A stretch of 64,000 bases of DNA from an uncultured Aquimarina sp. (GTDB taxonomy: Bacteria; Bacteroidota; Bacteroidia; Flavobacteriales; Flavobacteriaceae). Below, one piece after another: positions 26,210-37,037 of this stretch; the first letter of the stretch is position 1; each line of letters starts with the position of its first letter. The stretch is taken from positions 45,937 through 109,936 of the forward strand of contig CANMMM010000018.1 in the NCBI GenBank assembly GCA_947498935.1. Reading direction: 5' to 3'. Made by a program: the position numbers and the translations under genes. The notes under the pieces were generated by a model. The model had not been told where the DNA came from, did not search any database, and saw only the letters and a program-made list of their open reading frames with translations.

Positions 26210-27460
26210 CTACGACTCCTTGAGTAATTGTGCTACAAAAGATTCAAATTCGCGTTTAAAGGTTATGTACTTCTCTCCTGTAGCAGGTCCGTTAAACCCA
26301 GTATGCACCTTGCGTACCTTTCCTTTTTTATCGATAAAAATAGTCGTTGGATACGATAATACCTTCTCAAGCATAGGTACTTTTTCCTGTGCCTTTTGCT
26401 TATTAGATGTACCGTACTGTGCTAATAAAATAGGATACTCAATTCCTAATTTCTGTTGCAATCGCGTAAGTGATTTAATCGCCTTTTCTGGTGTTTTTGC
26501 ATATTCAAAGGCCAATGCCACAAAAGCGATATCTTCTCCCTTGTGTTTCTTGTAATACGAAGTATAGTACTTAGATTCATCTAAGCAATTAGGACACCAA
26601 CTCCCCATGAGCTGTACAATCGTTACTTTATCCCGAAACTGTGCATCTGTAGCAGCTACCATCTGCCCTGCTAGATCTGGAAAATTAAAGGTAAAGGTAT
26701 CATACCCATCCTTAATCCCTGTGAGTGTATCTGCTGCTGGTAATTCGTAGGATGGATTTTTTTTGGCTACAAAAGGCTCTTTCCAGTGCGATCCTGAGTA
26801 AAAATAACCTTGCATCGTACTATCTGTGGCCGTGCCTGTAAACAAAAACGCATGCGCTCCATCGAAAGTAGACAGTTCGAAATCACTACCATTCATCACC
26901 CCTTCTAAATAACGATAGTCTCCTGTAGTGGTTCTAAAAGTACCTGTGAGCATATTTCCTTGTTGCGTAAAAACACCTTGTGCGATGTATCGATCCTCTG
27001 GAACATCCTCACTAAACACTGTTTCCCAGTTCCCTGTCATATCCGTAGTCGCTGCATGTAGAATCTCAAAACGGTCTTGTACGCCATAAGTAGCTATAAA
27101 AGGTACTGACCTTTGCAAACTCTCTTGGATAAAACTACCCGATAGTGTCATACTATCCTGTAATTTAGCTGCGATATACCCTTCGAAAACAGGAAAGTTA
27201 ATGCGCACAGAATCACCTTGGATCACCACAGCTTCTGTATCGATCGTTTCTTCGGCATTAAAAACACGAATTTGCTGATTGTCTAGTACTTCTAGTAAAA
27301 ATGGTAATTTTTTTCCATCTTGTACTTCCAATACTGCGCGCCATGCCCCAGTTTGTAAGCTTATGATCTCTTCTTTCTGTGCCTGTTGTTTACACGAAAA
27401 AAATAAGCAGGATACCATGAGTACCCCTAAAATGCTATGCAATGCGTTTCTTGTAGTCAT
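26210..27460 (-). CDS. TlpA-like thioredoxin lipoprotein
   Basis: A 416-aa lipoprotein (lipobox LFFSC near residue 23). The N-terminal about 260 residues form a beta-rich domain (LPFLLEVLDN, GSFIQESL, GTFRTTTGDYRYLEGVM) common in Bacteroidota TlpA-type proteins. The C-terminal domain has the thioredoxin site GSWCPNCLDES (about 288-295) and the cis-Pro strand VLSYPTTIFIDKKGKVRKVHTGF. Such proteins act as periplasmic thiol-disulfide reductases, for example in cytochrome c maturation or general disulfide repair; the client is unknown. No operon partner is evident. Confidence 0.92.
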   Translation of the reverse strand: MTTRNALHSILGVLMVSCLFFSCKQQAQKEEIISLQTGAWRAVLEVQDGKKLPFLLEVLDNQQIRVFNAEETIDTEAVVIQGDSVRINFPVFEGYIAAKLQDSMTLSGSFIQESLQRSVPFIATYGVQDRFEILHAATTDMTGNWETVFSEDVPEDRYIAQGVFTQQGNMLTGTFRTTTGDYRYLEGVMNGSDFELSTFDGAHAFLFTGTATDSTMQGYFYSGSHWKEPFVAKKNPSYELPAADTLTGIKDGYDTFTFNFPDLAGQMVAATDAQFRDKVTIVQLMGSWCPNCLDESKYYTSYYKKHKGEDIAFVALAFEYAKTPEKAIKSLTRLQQKLGIEYPILLAQYGTSNKQKAQEKVPMLEKVLSYPTTIFIDKKGKVRKVHTGFNGPATGEKYITFKREFESFVAQLLKES

Positions 27461-27567
27461 AAATTATAAATCTAGTAGAATTATGTCGTATCGGTAGTGA
27501 CACAAAATGCTTATGGATCAAAAATACACATTGCATTTATAATTATAACATAAGCGACTATTCTTAT

Positions 27568-27597
27568 TTGTCATCAATACTCAAAGTATTATCTTTA
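27568..27597 (+). promoter_or_regulatory. Promoter of pheT
   Basis: TTG at 27568-27570, a 19-bp spacer, and TATCTTTA at 27590-27597, a near-perfect fit to the Bacteroidota -33/-7 pattern 25 bp before the pheT start codon. Confidence 0.6.
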
Positions 27598-27622
27598 CCG
27601 CCTAATTTCAGAATCATCATTA

Positions 27623-30049
27623 ATGAAAATTTCATATAACTGGCTAAAGCAATTTATAAAGCTTGATTGGGAAGCTGCAAAAGCAGGAGAACTCCTTACT
27701 GACCTTGGATTAGAAGTAGAAGGTATCGAAACCTATCAGAGTATTAAAGGTGGACTAGCAGGTGTCGTAGTAGGACAAGTATTGAGCTGTGAGCAACATC
27801 CTAATGCAGATAAGCTAAAGGTGACCAAAGTAGATCTTGGTGCAGCAACCCCAGTACAGATTGTATGTGGTGCTCCCAATGTAGCAGAAGGACAAAAAGT
27901 ACCTGTAGCTACTATAGGTACTACATTATATGATGAGGAAGGAAAAGAATGGACCATCAAAAAAGGGAAGATTAGAGGCGAAGAAAGTCATGGAATGATT
28001 TGCGCCGAAGATGAACTAGGTCTAGGTAAGGGGCATGACGGTATCATGGTATTGGATAAGGATATTCCTGTAGGTACTGCTGCTGCCGAAGTATTCGAAA
28101 TCGAGAATGATCAAATATTCGAGATTGGACTGACTCCCAATAGAGCAGACGCTATGGGACATTGGGGATGTGCAAGAGACCTGAAAGCTGGGCTGCAACA
28201 AAAAGATATAAAAATAGAACTGATCACGCCTTCTGTGATTAATTTTAAGGTAGAAAACAGACTTCATAAAATAGATGTACAAGTAGCTGATACTACGCTA
28301 GCCCCTCGCTACTGCGGTGTTACTATTTCTGATATTACTGTAGCAGTGTCTCCTGCTTGGTTACAGCATAGACTCAAGGCTATCGGTCTAACTCCTATCA
28401 ATAATGTGGTAGATGCCACTAATTATGTATTACACGAACTAGGACAGCCATTACATGCTTTTGACTCTCAGAAAATAGTTGGAAACAAAATCGAAGTCAA
28501 AACAGTAGCCGCTGGTACGAAATTCACCACTTTAGACGCCGTAGAAAGAACCCTACACGAAGAAGACCTAATGATCTGTGATGCCGAAAAACCACTTTGC
28601 ATTGCAGGGGTATTTGGCGGATTAGACTCTGGTGTAACAGATAGTACGACTTCTATATTCTTAGAAAGTGCTTATTTTAATCCCGTAAGTGTACGTAAAA
28701 CAGCCAAGAGACACGGACTGAATACCGATGCTTCTTTCCGTTTCGAAAGAGGTATTGATCCTTCTGCTACTGAATATGCTCTAAAAAGAGCTGCGATTCT
28801 TATACAAGAATTAGCAGGAGGACATATCACTAGTGATATCGTCGATTTATATCCTAAGAAAATAGAAGATTTCCAGGTATTCTTATCCTTTGACAATACA
28901 GCGAAACTTATCGGAGAACGACTTCCTGATGAAACCGTAAAAAGCATCCTATCTTCATTAGATATAAAGGTAAACAACATTACAGAGAGTGGTCTAGGAC
29001 TCACCATTCCTTCTTATAGAAATGATGTACAAAGAGAGGCAGATGTAATCGAAGAGATCTTGCGTGTATATGGCTATAATAATATCAAGTTTACCCAAAA
29101 ACTCAATGCCTCTATTGCCACTATCGATAAATTTTCGGATCATACCATCCAAAACACAATTGCCAATCAATTAGTAGGTCAAGGGTTTCATGAGATGTTG
29201 GCTAATTCACTAACTTCTCCTACCTATATAGAACTGAGCGAGCAATTAGATACTGCACATAACGTAGCCATGCTCAACCCATTGAGTAATGATCTAGCTG
29301 TACTCAGACAATCATTACTTTTCTCTGGGTTAGAAGCTATTTCTTACAATATAAATAGAAGACGAAGTGATCTTAAGCTCTTTGAATTCGGAAAAACATA
29401 CCATAATTATACCAATGAGCGTGTAGAGAACAAGCATTTAAGCTTACTCATCACGGGCGCTAAAAATAATGAAAGCTGGAACACACCACAGCAAACAGGA
29501 GATTTCTTCTATATCAAAGGGATTGTAGAAGCTATACTACAGCGATTAGGCATCAAAGTGTCTAAAACCACACCTGTAAAAGATGATGTATTCGCAGAAG
29601 GAATTACCTATAGCCTAGGCAAATCCACCTTAGTAAGCTTTGGTATCGTAAAAAAAGGAGTGCTGAAGCATTTTTCTATCGCACAAGAAGTACTGTATGC
29701 AGACTTTAACTGGGATACCATCTTAGAATTCGCACGACGTACCAAAACTAAATTTAGCGAAATCCCTAAATTTCCAGAAGTACGAAGAGATTTTGCGCTG
29801 TTATTAGACAATGCAGTTCGTTTTGAAGACATCGATACTATAGCGAAACAAACAGAGAAGAAATTGCTTAAAAATGTAAATTTATTCGATGTATATGAAG
29901 GTAAAAACCTGCCAGCAGGTAAAAAATCATATGCCGTGAGTTTTACACTACAGGATGAACACAAAACACTTACCGATAAACAAATCGATAAGATCATGAA
30001 TAAATTACAGCATAATTTCGAAAATAAACTAGGGGCTGAATTGCGATAA
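27623..30049 (+). CDS. pheT: Phenylalanine-tRNA ligase beta subunit
   Basis: With PheS this subunit forms the alpha2beta2 enzyme that charges tRNA-Phe. The 808-aa protein shows the long bacterial architecture: the EMAP-like tRNA-binding domain (about residues 40-150, VVVGQVLSCEQHPNADKL), the B3/B4 editing region (THE PATTERN LTPNRADAMGHWGCARDL and ATNYVLHELGQPLHAFD), the B5 domain (about 405-475) and the anticodon-binding FDX-ACB domain at the C-terminus (FPEVRRDFALLLD). pheS is not next to it, which is usual in this phylum. A strong terminator follows. Confidence 0.97.
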   Translation: MKISYNWLKQFIKLDWEAAKAGELLTDLGLEVEGIETYQSIKGGLAGVVVGQVLSCEQHPNADKLKVTKVDLGAATPVQIVCGAPNVAEGQKVPVATIGTTLYDEEGKEWTIKKGKIRGEESHGMICAEDELGLGKGHDGIMVLDKDIPVGTAAAEVFEIENDQIFEIGLTPNRADAMGHWGCARDLKAGLQQKDIKIELITPSVINFKVENRLHKIDVQVADTTLAPRYCGVTISDITVAVSPAWLQHRLKAIGLTPINNVVDATNYVLHELGQPLHAFDSQKIVGNKIEVKTVAAGTKFTTLDAVERTLHEEDLMICDAEKPLCIAGVFGGLDSGVTDSTTSIFLESAYFNPVSVRKTAKRHGLNTDASFRFERGIDPSATEYALKRAAILIQELAGGHITSDIVDLYPKKIEDFQVFLSFDNTAKLIGERLPDETVKSILSSLDIKVNNITESGLGLTIPSYRNDVQREADVIEEILRVYGYNNIKFTQKLNASIATIDKFSDHTIQNTIANQLVGQGFHEMLANSLTSPTYIELSEQLDTAHNVAMLNPLSNDLAVLRQSLLFSGLEAISYNINRRRSDLKLFEFGKTYHNYTNERVENKHLSLLITGAKNNESWNTPQQTGDFFYIKGIVEAILQRLGIKVSKTTPVKDDVFAEGITYSLGKSTLVSFGIVKKGVLKHFSIAQEVLYADFNWDTILEFARRTKTKFSEIPKFPEVRRDFALLLDNAVRFEDIDTIAKQTEKKLLKNVNLFDVYEGKNLPAGKKSYAVSFTLQDEHKTLTDKQIDKIMNKLQHNFENKLGAELR

Positions 30050-30077
30050 TTCTTCTTCCTTCTTTCCGTAATAAGTT

Positions 30078-30124
30078 AAACAGCTTATCTAACCAGACTA
30101 AAGGTTAGGTAAGCTGTTTTTTTT
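30078..30124 (+). terminator. Rho-independent terminator of pheT
   Basis: A 17-bp stem (AAACAGCTTATCTAACC with GGTTAGGTAAGCTGTTT, one G-U pair), an 8-nt loop and a run of eight T. It starts 28 bp past the pheT stop. Confidence 0.9.
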
Positions 30125-30220
30125 ATTGAATACTGACCTAAATAGCTGATTTATAAAATAAAAGTGATTTTTGTTAAAAAATTAACACCTATGTAGTATA
30201 TTCAGTAATAATTTATGAGG

Positions 30221-30269
30221 AAATGGTTTACACTTATTCGCACAAATCAAAAAAAGTATAAATCACTTC
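30221..30269 (+). repeat. Miniature derivative of repeat B
   Basis: Only the two ends of family B remain: AAATGGTTTACACTTATTCG joined to CAAATCAAAAAAAGTATAAATCACTTC. It looks like an internal-deletion copy of 49 bp and lies upstream of the beta-propeller gene. Confidence 0.6.
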
Positions 30270-30299
30270 AAGTATTCAATAAAAACATTCAGGCTAATT

Positions 30300-32159
30300 A
30301 TGAAAAAACAATTTTCAATCGCCATTCTCACCATTTTCATGTACCATGCTGTAATGGCTCAAAACAAACTTTGGGAAATCAACCTCAAAGAAACATTATA
30401 TGAAGTAGGATGGATCGAACAAACTAACGACGGTGTGATTATCGCTTCTGGTGCAAAAGGACTCATGGGACTCAACCATCAAACTGGAGAAACCATATGG
30501 CATAACACTGAACTAAAGGGTATTGATAAAAGCACATTCTTAAACATCGATGGACTTCCTCTTTTTTATGTAGAATACAGCCCACTAGCAGGCAAAACCA
30601 GAGGAGTAATCATTAACTCTAGTAACGGAACTATCGTTTACGATACAAAAGATGATGATTATAGAATCAAAAACTTTACATTATTTGCTGATAAGGGCTT
30701 TATACTTTTTGAATTACTAAAAGATAAAGAAATCAATCTAATGTCTTTTAGCTTAAAAACTTGGTCTAAAAACTGGATTACTGCTATTGGTGAACCGAAA
30801 GGACTTTTGCAAAGTCTAACCAATAGCTCCTTTATAAAGCATGGTCCTTTTTTTAATCAAAATGGAAATATCACACTTGGATTGAAAGCTGAGATTTATA
30901 CCTTAGACACCAATACAGGAAAAATCATCTGGCAACATGAAACAAAGAAAAAAATAAAAGCATTAGTATATTCAGAGATAAACAACAGCCTTTATCTAGG
31001 AATCAAAAAATCTAAGGTACTCACAGTACTTGATCCACTCTCAGGAAAAGACATCACTCCTGGTAAACTAAAGCTAAGAGGCACCTTAATTGACGTACGC
31101 CCTGATAACAATAACAACTTGATCTTAGTAGAAACAGAAGGATTTAATATCATAGACCCGTCAACAAATGAGTTTAAGTGGAAAAAAAGTTTTAAAATCA
31201 ATTTTCTAGACGAAGTCATTCCTCATGAAAAAGGATTTATCGCTATTGGAAAAAGCATGAAAGATGGCTCCATAGCACTGGTAGATGCTAACGGAAAAAA
31301 AATATGGGTCAGCAGTGTAAAAGGGTATTCCTATTATGTAACTCCTACTACCAAAGGAGTACTGTATGTATCTAGCGAACGCTCGAATATCTTGGATTAT
31401 GAAAAAGGAAAAGATGTCTGGAAACGAGATGTAAAGTTTAGAGCGATTCCAGCAGTTACTTATGACGAAGAAGAAGACAAAGTCATTTTATTCGAAAACA
31501 AGAAAGCATATAAATTCGATTTAGCTACAGGGAATATCGAACTCTTTGGAGAAGACATTAATCTAGAAAATGTAACTAAAAAAACACCTCTAGAGGCCGA
31601 GTACATAAAAGGTGAAGGGTATTTATTAAACACCGACCAACACATCTCTATGCTAAGCAGTGATGGAAAACTAAAATACACAAACTATTTCCGCCCTCCT
31701 TCTACGATTAATGGTTTATTAGATCTCGCTGAAAAAGGATTATATGTAGCTGGTGTAGATATCGATATACAAGGAGCCATGAATAATATCAATACACTTA
31801 CCGCATTATCCAATGGGGTATACAAAAGATCGGAAGATCAAACAGACGCAACAAGCACTACTAGTATGGTGGCAGGTATGTATATAGGTAATGATCCAAA
31901 CAACATGGCCACCGTATTCGAAATAACACAAACTAGATTTTATAATTCTAAAGAAAATAAAACACATAAGTTTATCGTAGCCAAGGTTAAAGAAGGAGAT
32001 AGTAACAAACATTACATCTACATGATCAATAAAATAACTGGAAATATTGACAAACAGATTAAACTATTAGACAAAACACCTAACTATTTAATAGACGAAA
32101 TCGACAATATTGTATTCATTAATGAAAAAAATCATTTGATTTCTTCTCATAAATTTTAA
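30300..32159 (+). CDS. Exported PQQ-like beta-propeller protein
   Basis: A 619-aa protein with a cleavable signal (MKKQFSIAILTIFMYHAVMAQ). The rest is a series of WD/PQQ-like blades: for example GLMGLNHQTGETIWHN, YTLDTNTGKIIWQHE, TVLDPLSGKD, NIIDPSTNEFKWKKS, ALVDANGKKIWVSS and NILDYEKGKDVWKRD, each ending in the blade-closing aspartate/tryptophan pattern. Catalytic residues of quinoprotein dehydrogenases are not evident, so a structural or binding role, as in BamB-like propellers, is more likely than enzymatic activity. It stands alone between two terminator-like hairpins. Confidence 0.85.
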   Translation: MKKQFSIAILTIFMYHAVMAQNKLWEINLKETLYEVGWIEQTNDGVIIASGAKGLMGLNHQTGETIWHNTELKGIDKSTFLNIDGLPLFYVEYSPLAGKTRGVIINSSNGTIVYDTKDDDYRIKNFTLFADKGFILFELLKDKEINLMSFSLKTWSKNWITAIGEPKGLLQSLTNSSFIKHGPFFNQNGNITLGLKAEIYTLDTNTGKIIWQHETKKKIKALVYSEINNSLYLGIKKSKVLTVLDPLSGKDITPGKLKLRGTLIDVRPDNNNNLILVETEGFNIIDPSTNEFKWKKSFKINFLDEVIPHEKGFIAIGKSMKDGSIALVDANGKKIWVSSVKGYSYYVTPTTKGVLYVSSERSNILDYEKGKDVWKRDVKFRAIPAVTYDEEEDKVILFENKKAYKFDLATGNIELFGEDINLENVTKKTPLEAEYIKGEGYLLNTDQHISMLSSDGKLKYTNYFRPPSTINGLLDLAEKGLYVAGVDIDIQGAMNNINTLTALSNGVYKRSEDQTDATSTTSMVAGMYIGNDPNNMATVFEITQTRFYNSKENKTHKFIVAKVKEGDSNKHYIYMINKITGNIDKQIKLLDKTPNYLIDEIDNIVFINEKNHLISSHKF

Positions 32160-32169
32160 CTAGAATATT

Positions 32170-32203
32170 CCACCCATCTTGTTTTTACTACATAGATGGG
32201 TGG
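32170..32203 (+). terminator. Terminator-like hairpin after the propeller gene
   Basis: CCACCCATCT pairs perfectly with AGATGGGTGG across a 14-nt loop, 11 bp past the stop codon. No T-run follows on either side, so it could be a terminator helped by other factors or an mRNA 3'-end stabiliser. Confidence 0.5.
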
Positions 32204-32354
32204 ATACTATTGTTCCCCTCCAAAGCACCACCATAAACTATACCCATACACACAGCATCTTTTCTTCTAAAACACATCGCCACCACTAGGCTATCTTTTT
32301 TTTGCGATCACAACTGTAAATCATTAACTTAGTGACGCTAAAGAAAAGAAAATT

Positions 32355-33071
32355 ATGTTTCCAAAAACCAACATCGAAGAAAAACTCAATCAGTTAAGAA
32401 ATCGAAAAATTGACCCTGCTACATGGCGATCGCAAGTGATGACTATTTTTGACCAACAGCATGCAGACACAACTCGTATCTTACAGACGCTAGAAACAGT
32501 ATGTGATACGAATACCAATGATTTTAATATCGATGCCTTAGCAACAGACCGTATCTACCATATCCAACAGATCAAAAAGATATGTATCGATTATCGATTG
32601 CGCTTCTTGGATTACACCTATTTTAAGGGTGAACTCCCTTATGAAGCGATTACTGCCATTAAATCATTAGAAAAAACGCATCAAACCACACTTAGTGGGT
32701 ATAAAATCATAGCCCCCTCTAAACTGTTTAAGCTCGAAAATGCTGATGATCCACTACTATTTGTACCTATTGGTAATGACTACTACTATTTGATCCACAA
32801 GTGGGGAGAGGATTTACATCCCTTTCGAAAAATGATGATGTGGTTTTTTAAGAGCTTTGAAAATCTAGTCGTACTTACTGTATTGGTGAGTCTACTACTC
32901 ACATTTTTAGTCCCTGATGGTTTATTAAGTAAGGAAACTACGATAAGCACGCAAGCTATGGTATTTCTATTTATGTTTAAAGCCGTAGGTGCCATTGTGA
33001 TTTTTTATGGGTTTGCACTCGGCAAAAACTTTAATACTGCTATATGGGATAGCACCTATTTTAATGCATAA
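32355..33071 (+). CDS. Membrane protein with large soluble N-terminal region, 238 aa
   Basis: Residues 1-155 are soluble and probably helical, with motifs such as RNRKIDPATWRSQV and TYFKGELPYEAI. Two membrane helices follow (about 170-190, LVVLTVLVSLLLTFLV, and 205-227, MVFLFMFKAVGAIVIFYGFA). I do not recognise the family. A small two-helix protein gene starts 52 bp later on the same strand and may be co-transcribed. No signal peptide is present, so the N-terminal domain is probably cytosolic. Confidence 0.7.
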   Translation: MFPKTNIEEKLNQLRNRKIDPATWRSQVMTIFDQQHADTTRILQTLETVCDTNTNDFNIDALATDRIYHIQQIKKICIDYRLRFLDYTYFKGELPYEAITAIKSLEKTHQTTLSGYKIIAPSKLFKLENADDPLLFVPIGNDYYYLIHKWGEDLHPFRKMMMWFFKSFENLVVLTVLVSLLLTFLVPDGLLSKETTISTQAMVFLFMFKAVGAIVIFYGFALGKNFNTAIWDSTYFNA

Positions 33072-33122
33072 CTTATAATGATTCGTATCATACCCTGTAA
33101 TCTTTAATACACTTTACACTCT

Positions 33123-33332
33123 ATGAAAGAAGACGAAAAAGCACCTCGAAAATCTTGGGATCTAATGATAGGCATCACGTTGGTAATTTTTGGTTTTTTT
33201 AGATTGTACAATCAATTTCAGGAAGCTATGGAAATTAACTTTCGTATTCTAGTCACCTGTTTGTTTATCATCTATGGTGGGTATCTTATTTTTAGGCATT
33301 TTTATACGAATGACGAAGAAGATTCGCGTTAG
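33123..33332 (+). CDS. Small two-helix membrane protein, stop codon inside repeat A5
   Basis: A 69-aa protein with two predicted helices (about 14-30, WDLMIGITLVIFGFFRLY, and 41-60, ILVTCLFIIYGGYLIFRHF) and charged ends, a common layout for small flavobacterial membrane proteins. The last codons, EDSR and TAG, run into repeat A5, whose GCGTTAGGG supplies the stop. The original C-terminus may therefore have been different. Function is unknown. Confidence 0.65.
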   Translation: MKEDEKAPRKSWDLMIGITLVIFGFFRLYNQFQEAMEINFRILVTCLFIIYGGYLIFRHFYTNDEEDSR

Positions 33333-33412
33333 GGATAGCAGAGGAAATCCCACAGCTCGACCTTAGGAGAGCGAGGAATTGAAACGGATAGCCCGACCCT
33401 TGGGTAACGCCC
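33326..33412 (+). repeat. Dispersed repeat family A, copy A5
   Basis: An 87-bp copy, GCGTTAGGGATAGCAGAGGA ... GGATAGCCCGACCC TTGGGTAACGCCC, of the GGAAATCCCACAGC...GAGGAATTG subtype. It overlaps the last seven bases of the preceding small gene and ends just before the terminator of the converging ABC-F gene. Confidence 0.9.
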
Positions 33413-33422
33413 AAAAAATCAT

Positions 33423-33456
33423 AAAAAACTGCCTAAACACAGGTGTACTTAGGCAG
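33423..33456 (-). terminator. Rho-independent terminator of the ABC-F gene
   Basis: Read on the minus strand, CTGCCTAA and TTAGGCAG form a perfect 8-bp stem with a 12-nt loop, followed by TTTTTT. It starts about 50 bp past the stop codon. Confidence 0.8.
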
Positions 33457-33504
33457 CTATTTGAATACTATATATTTACACCACACTAGGAAGTGTTTTA
33501 ATTT

Positions 33505-35190
<1,686 letters not shown>

Positions 35191-35231
35191 CTAAAAACAA
35201 TAAGATACTATTTTAGCCTATTTTATACAGT

Positions 35232-35323
35232 GAAGTGGTTTAAACTTTTTGTTATTTGCTATAAAAACAAACTTTTGCACTCAAATTTTGCATTTTTTTG
35301 AATTCCGTAGTACTGCTATGCAA
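35232..35323 (+). repeat. Repeat B, copy B6 (right part missing)
   Basis: GAAGTGGTTTAAACTTTTT, then TTTGCTATAAAAACAAACTT, the ATTCCGTAG and CTGCTATGCAA blocks are present, after which similarity to family B stops. It lies between the divergent ABC-F and lipoprotein genes. The remainder of the 35131-35551 gap shows no gene. Confidence 0.8.
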
Positions 35324-35551
35324 TGAACTTATCTTTATTTTACCCCTCTCCGCATGACTAAATACTATTCTATAAAATAGGTTTGAGAATATCGTAAAAT
35401 TAAACCCTACATACCAATACTTCTTACTTCGTCTGCTACATTACCACTTATTTAGCAACAAAATCGTAAAGATTAACATAATATTAGTAATACAGATAAG
35501 GGTTTCCCTTATTTTTGACAGCTTATTTGTTAAAAAACAAACTCCCCCACA

Positions 35552-37024
35552 ATGCACGTACTCCGTTTAAAATATATAAGTTACGTACTTATCGCATCGT
35601 TATGCTTTCTAAGTTGTAACACACCTAACAACCCAAAAAGAGCTATCACGTATTTTGGTGGAGAAATCGTAAATCCTAACACAGATTATGTAGTACTGTC
35701 TAAGGATAGTAATTCTGGCGATACTACATATCTAGATAAGAACAACCGATTTTTATTTACACTCACAGATTTTGAAGAAGGACTTTATTCCTTTAGACAT
35801 AATCCCGAAAATCAATTGGTTATTTTAGAAAAAGGAGATAGTCTTTTGATTCGGCTCAATACATTAGAGTTCGACGAATCTCTCGTATTTACAGGAGATG
35901 GTGCTAAAAAGAATAATTTCCTGATCGATATGTTTTTACAAAACGAGGTGGAAAGAAGTTTTTTAGACAAGTCTGATTTTAGAAAACCGCCAAGCCAATT
36001 CCAGAAAAAACAAGACTCTATGCTAGCCCTACGGTCTGAACGTTTTAGAAAATTAGTTTCTAAACACCCCATCAGCGATATGGCTTACGAAATCTGTAAA
36101 TCTAGTTACGAATATGATTTCTATGCTAGGTATGAAATGTATTTCTATAGATACCAATACTCTGGTTTAGGGAACATCGAATCATTTAAGCACATCCCTC
36201 CTACCTTTTTTGAGTATAGAAACCAAGTGAATTTTAATAACAGTGAGCTCAAACGATTGTACTCCTATTACCGCTTTCTAAATCATTATTTTATCAATAC
36301 TGCGTATACGAACTACCGTAAACCCACTTCTGGCTATTATAAAAATATGACAGGATACACCATGTGCCAACTAGATCTTGTAGACAGTACTATCCAACAC
36401 TCCTACATCAAAAACAATTTATTAAGGGGCATCACTACCAAATTTATGCTGGATAATAAAAACAATTACACGATTCAGAAGGTACTCAATCACTACCTAA
36501 AACTGAGCACGAATACTAAGTTTAAAAAGGAACTAAAAAAACTGGCCGATGCCACTGCTAAATTGAAACCCGATAATCTAATCCCTGATCAAGACCTGAT
36601 ATCTTCTGATGGCGAGACTGTATCTTTACAATCATTATTTAAAAAACCAATGACTGCGCTCTACTTTTGGTCATTAGAAAGAAAGAATCACTACATAAAA
36701 GCACACACTAAAACCGATATCCTAAGCCAGCGCTACGCTGATATTGATTTTATAGCTATCAACACAGATGATGAACAAACTAAAAACTGGATTCAGACCA
36801 TCAAAAGAAATCGCTATACCCTGAGTAATGAATATGAATTCAAATTTCCGAAATGCTCCTCAGAGGAACTCGTAATTCATGATGCTAATAAAGTGATTCT
36901 AGTCGATCAATACGGCAAGATCATCAATGCCAATGCCGACCTGTTCTCTCCTTTTTTAGATAACCAACTACGTAACTATCTACGCATTCTACAAAGAAAA
37001 AACAACTCGACGACTGCACAATAA
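35552..37024 (+). CDS. Lipoprotein with DUF4369-like N-terminus and thioredoxin-like C-terminus
   Basis: A 490-aa lipoprotein (lipobox LCFLSC, Cys about 22). The N-terminal part (about 35-120) has the beta-rich look of DUF4369-type domains found ahead of TlpA domains. A long Tyr-rich helical middle follows. The C-terminal domain (about 355-480) has the thioredoxin order (DGETVSLQSL, MTALYFWSLER, IDFIAINTD, VILVDQYGKIINAN), but where C-x-x-C should follow FW there is SLERKN. It is therefore a redox-dead member. It may bind a ligand or partner in the periplasm. It faces the SDR gene, 13 bp apart. Confidence 0.75.
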   Translation: MHVLRLKYISYVLIASLCFLSCNTPNNPKRAITYFGGEIVNPNTDYVVLSKDSNSGDTTYLDKNNRFLFTLTDFEEGLYSFRHNPENQLVILEKGDSLLIRLNTLEFDESLVFTGDGAKKNNFLIDMFLQNEVERSFLDKSDFRKPPSQFQKKQDSMLALRSERFRKLVSKHPISDMAYEICKSSYEYDFYARYEMYFYRYQYSGLGNIESFKHIPPTFFEYRNQVNFNNSELKRLYSYYRFLNHYFINTAYTNYRKPTSGYYKNMTGYTMCQLDLVDSTIQHSYIKNNLLRGITTKFMLDNKNNYTIQKVLNHYLKLSTNTKFKKELKKLADATAKLKPDNLIPDQDLISSDGETVSLQSLFKKPMTALYFWSLERKNHYIKAHTKTDILSQRYADIDFIAINTDDEQTKNWIQTIKRNRYTLSNEYEFKFPKCSSEELVIHDANKVILVDQYGKIINANADLFSPFLDNQLRNYLRILQRKNNSTTAQ

Positions 37025-37037
37025 CAGTAGTTTATAA

